Assembly: GCA_013298375.1 (NCBI GenBank)
Contig: JAAFHM010000312.1
Location: forward strand, 1-5,899
Reading direction: 5' to 3'
Source of the DNA: Ignavibacteria bacterium
GTDB lineage: Bacteria > Bacteroidota > Ignavibacteria > Kapaibacteriales > UBA4661
Length of the DNA: 5,899 bases
Made by a program: the position numbers and the translations under genes. Positions 5,755 through 5,899 of this stretch are shown piece by piece. The stretch's first letter is position 1, and the number at the start of each line of letters is the position of its first letter. Below the pieces are notes generated by a model. The model ran no database searches. It saw only the letters and a list, made by a program, of their open reading frames with translations, and had not been told where the DNA came from.

Positions 5755-5899
5755 ATGAACATTCGATCGGTTGTTTTCGCCTTGATTTTTCTAGTACTTG
5801 GCTTTACTGCTCGTGCGCAGCAAGACAGCACTGTACGGTTTGTGCGCTATGGTGTCTTTGGGTCGGCGGGGGTGAATTTTCACACGCCTCAGTTTTTCT
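5755..5899 (+). CDS. Outer-membrane beta-barrel protein, paralogue of the gene at 1115 (3' partial)
   Basis: The gene runs off the window after 48 full codons. It opens with a signal peptide (MNIR, core SVVFALIFLVLGF) and the same Ala-Arg-Ala cleavage site after residue 21 as the gene at 1115. The next residues, QQDSTVRFVRYGVFGSAG and VNFHTPQFF, match QQDSLTRFVRLGIFGSAG and ANFHNPDFF of that gene with a one-residue gap. The DNA match is also close: 29 of 30 bases are identical between 5800-5829 and 1160-1189. The gene is therefore a recent-looking duplicate or a member of a local family. A similar small outer-membrane barrel is expected; the rest must be read beyond the window. Confidence 0.85.
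   Translation, partial: MNIRSVVFALIFLVLGFTARAQQDSTVRFVRYGVFGSAGVNFHTPQFF

Overview
The window carries five protein genes, all on the + strand, two of them cut by the window edges. No RNA gene, insertion sequence, CRISPR array or origin is visible. The content points to the Bacteroidota/Chlorobiota superphylum. The strongest sign is a secreted protein ending in a type IX secretion (T9SS) sorting domain of the YPNPF...SGVY...K type, alongside PorT-like outer-membrane barrels, a lipoprotein and several starts without a Shine-Dalgarno sequence. The sorting-domain style would suit Kapabacteria, Ignavibacteria or a relative, but that placement is inference.

Layout. (1) 1-1073: 3' part of a gene for a one-helix membrane protein with a long low-complexity linker and a C-terminal beta-barrel-like domain. 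(2) 1115-1891: a small outer-membrane beta-barrel protein with a signal peptide. (3) 1956-3185: a lipoprotein that I read as seven kelch repeats. (4) 3186-3492: a 307-base AT-rich gap with inverted repeats and a leader-like sequence but no convincing gene. (5) 3493-5658: a 721-residue secreted protein with 14 Asp-box (BNR-like) units followed by a T9SS sorting domain. (6) 5659-5754: a short spacer with a good ribosome binding site. (7) 5755 to the window end: the first 48 codons of a close paralogue of gene 2.

How the genes fit together. Every product appears to be exported: to the inner or outer membrane, to a lipid anchor, or through T9SS to the surface. Gaps of 41 and 64 bases make genes 1-3 a plausible transcription unit. 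The 307-base gap suggests the Asp-box gene is transcribed separately. The paralogous barrels on either side of the two propeller genes suggest a locus grown by duplication, making cell-envelope and surface proteins. No enzyme activity can be assigned. The most notable points are the count of 14 Asp-box units, the sharp base-composition change at the sorting domain, the paralogous barrels with similarly spaced leaders, and the helix-plus-barrel architecture of gene 1.
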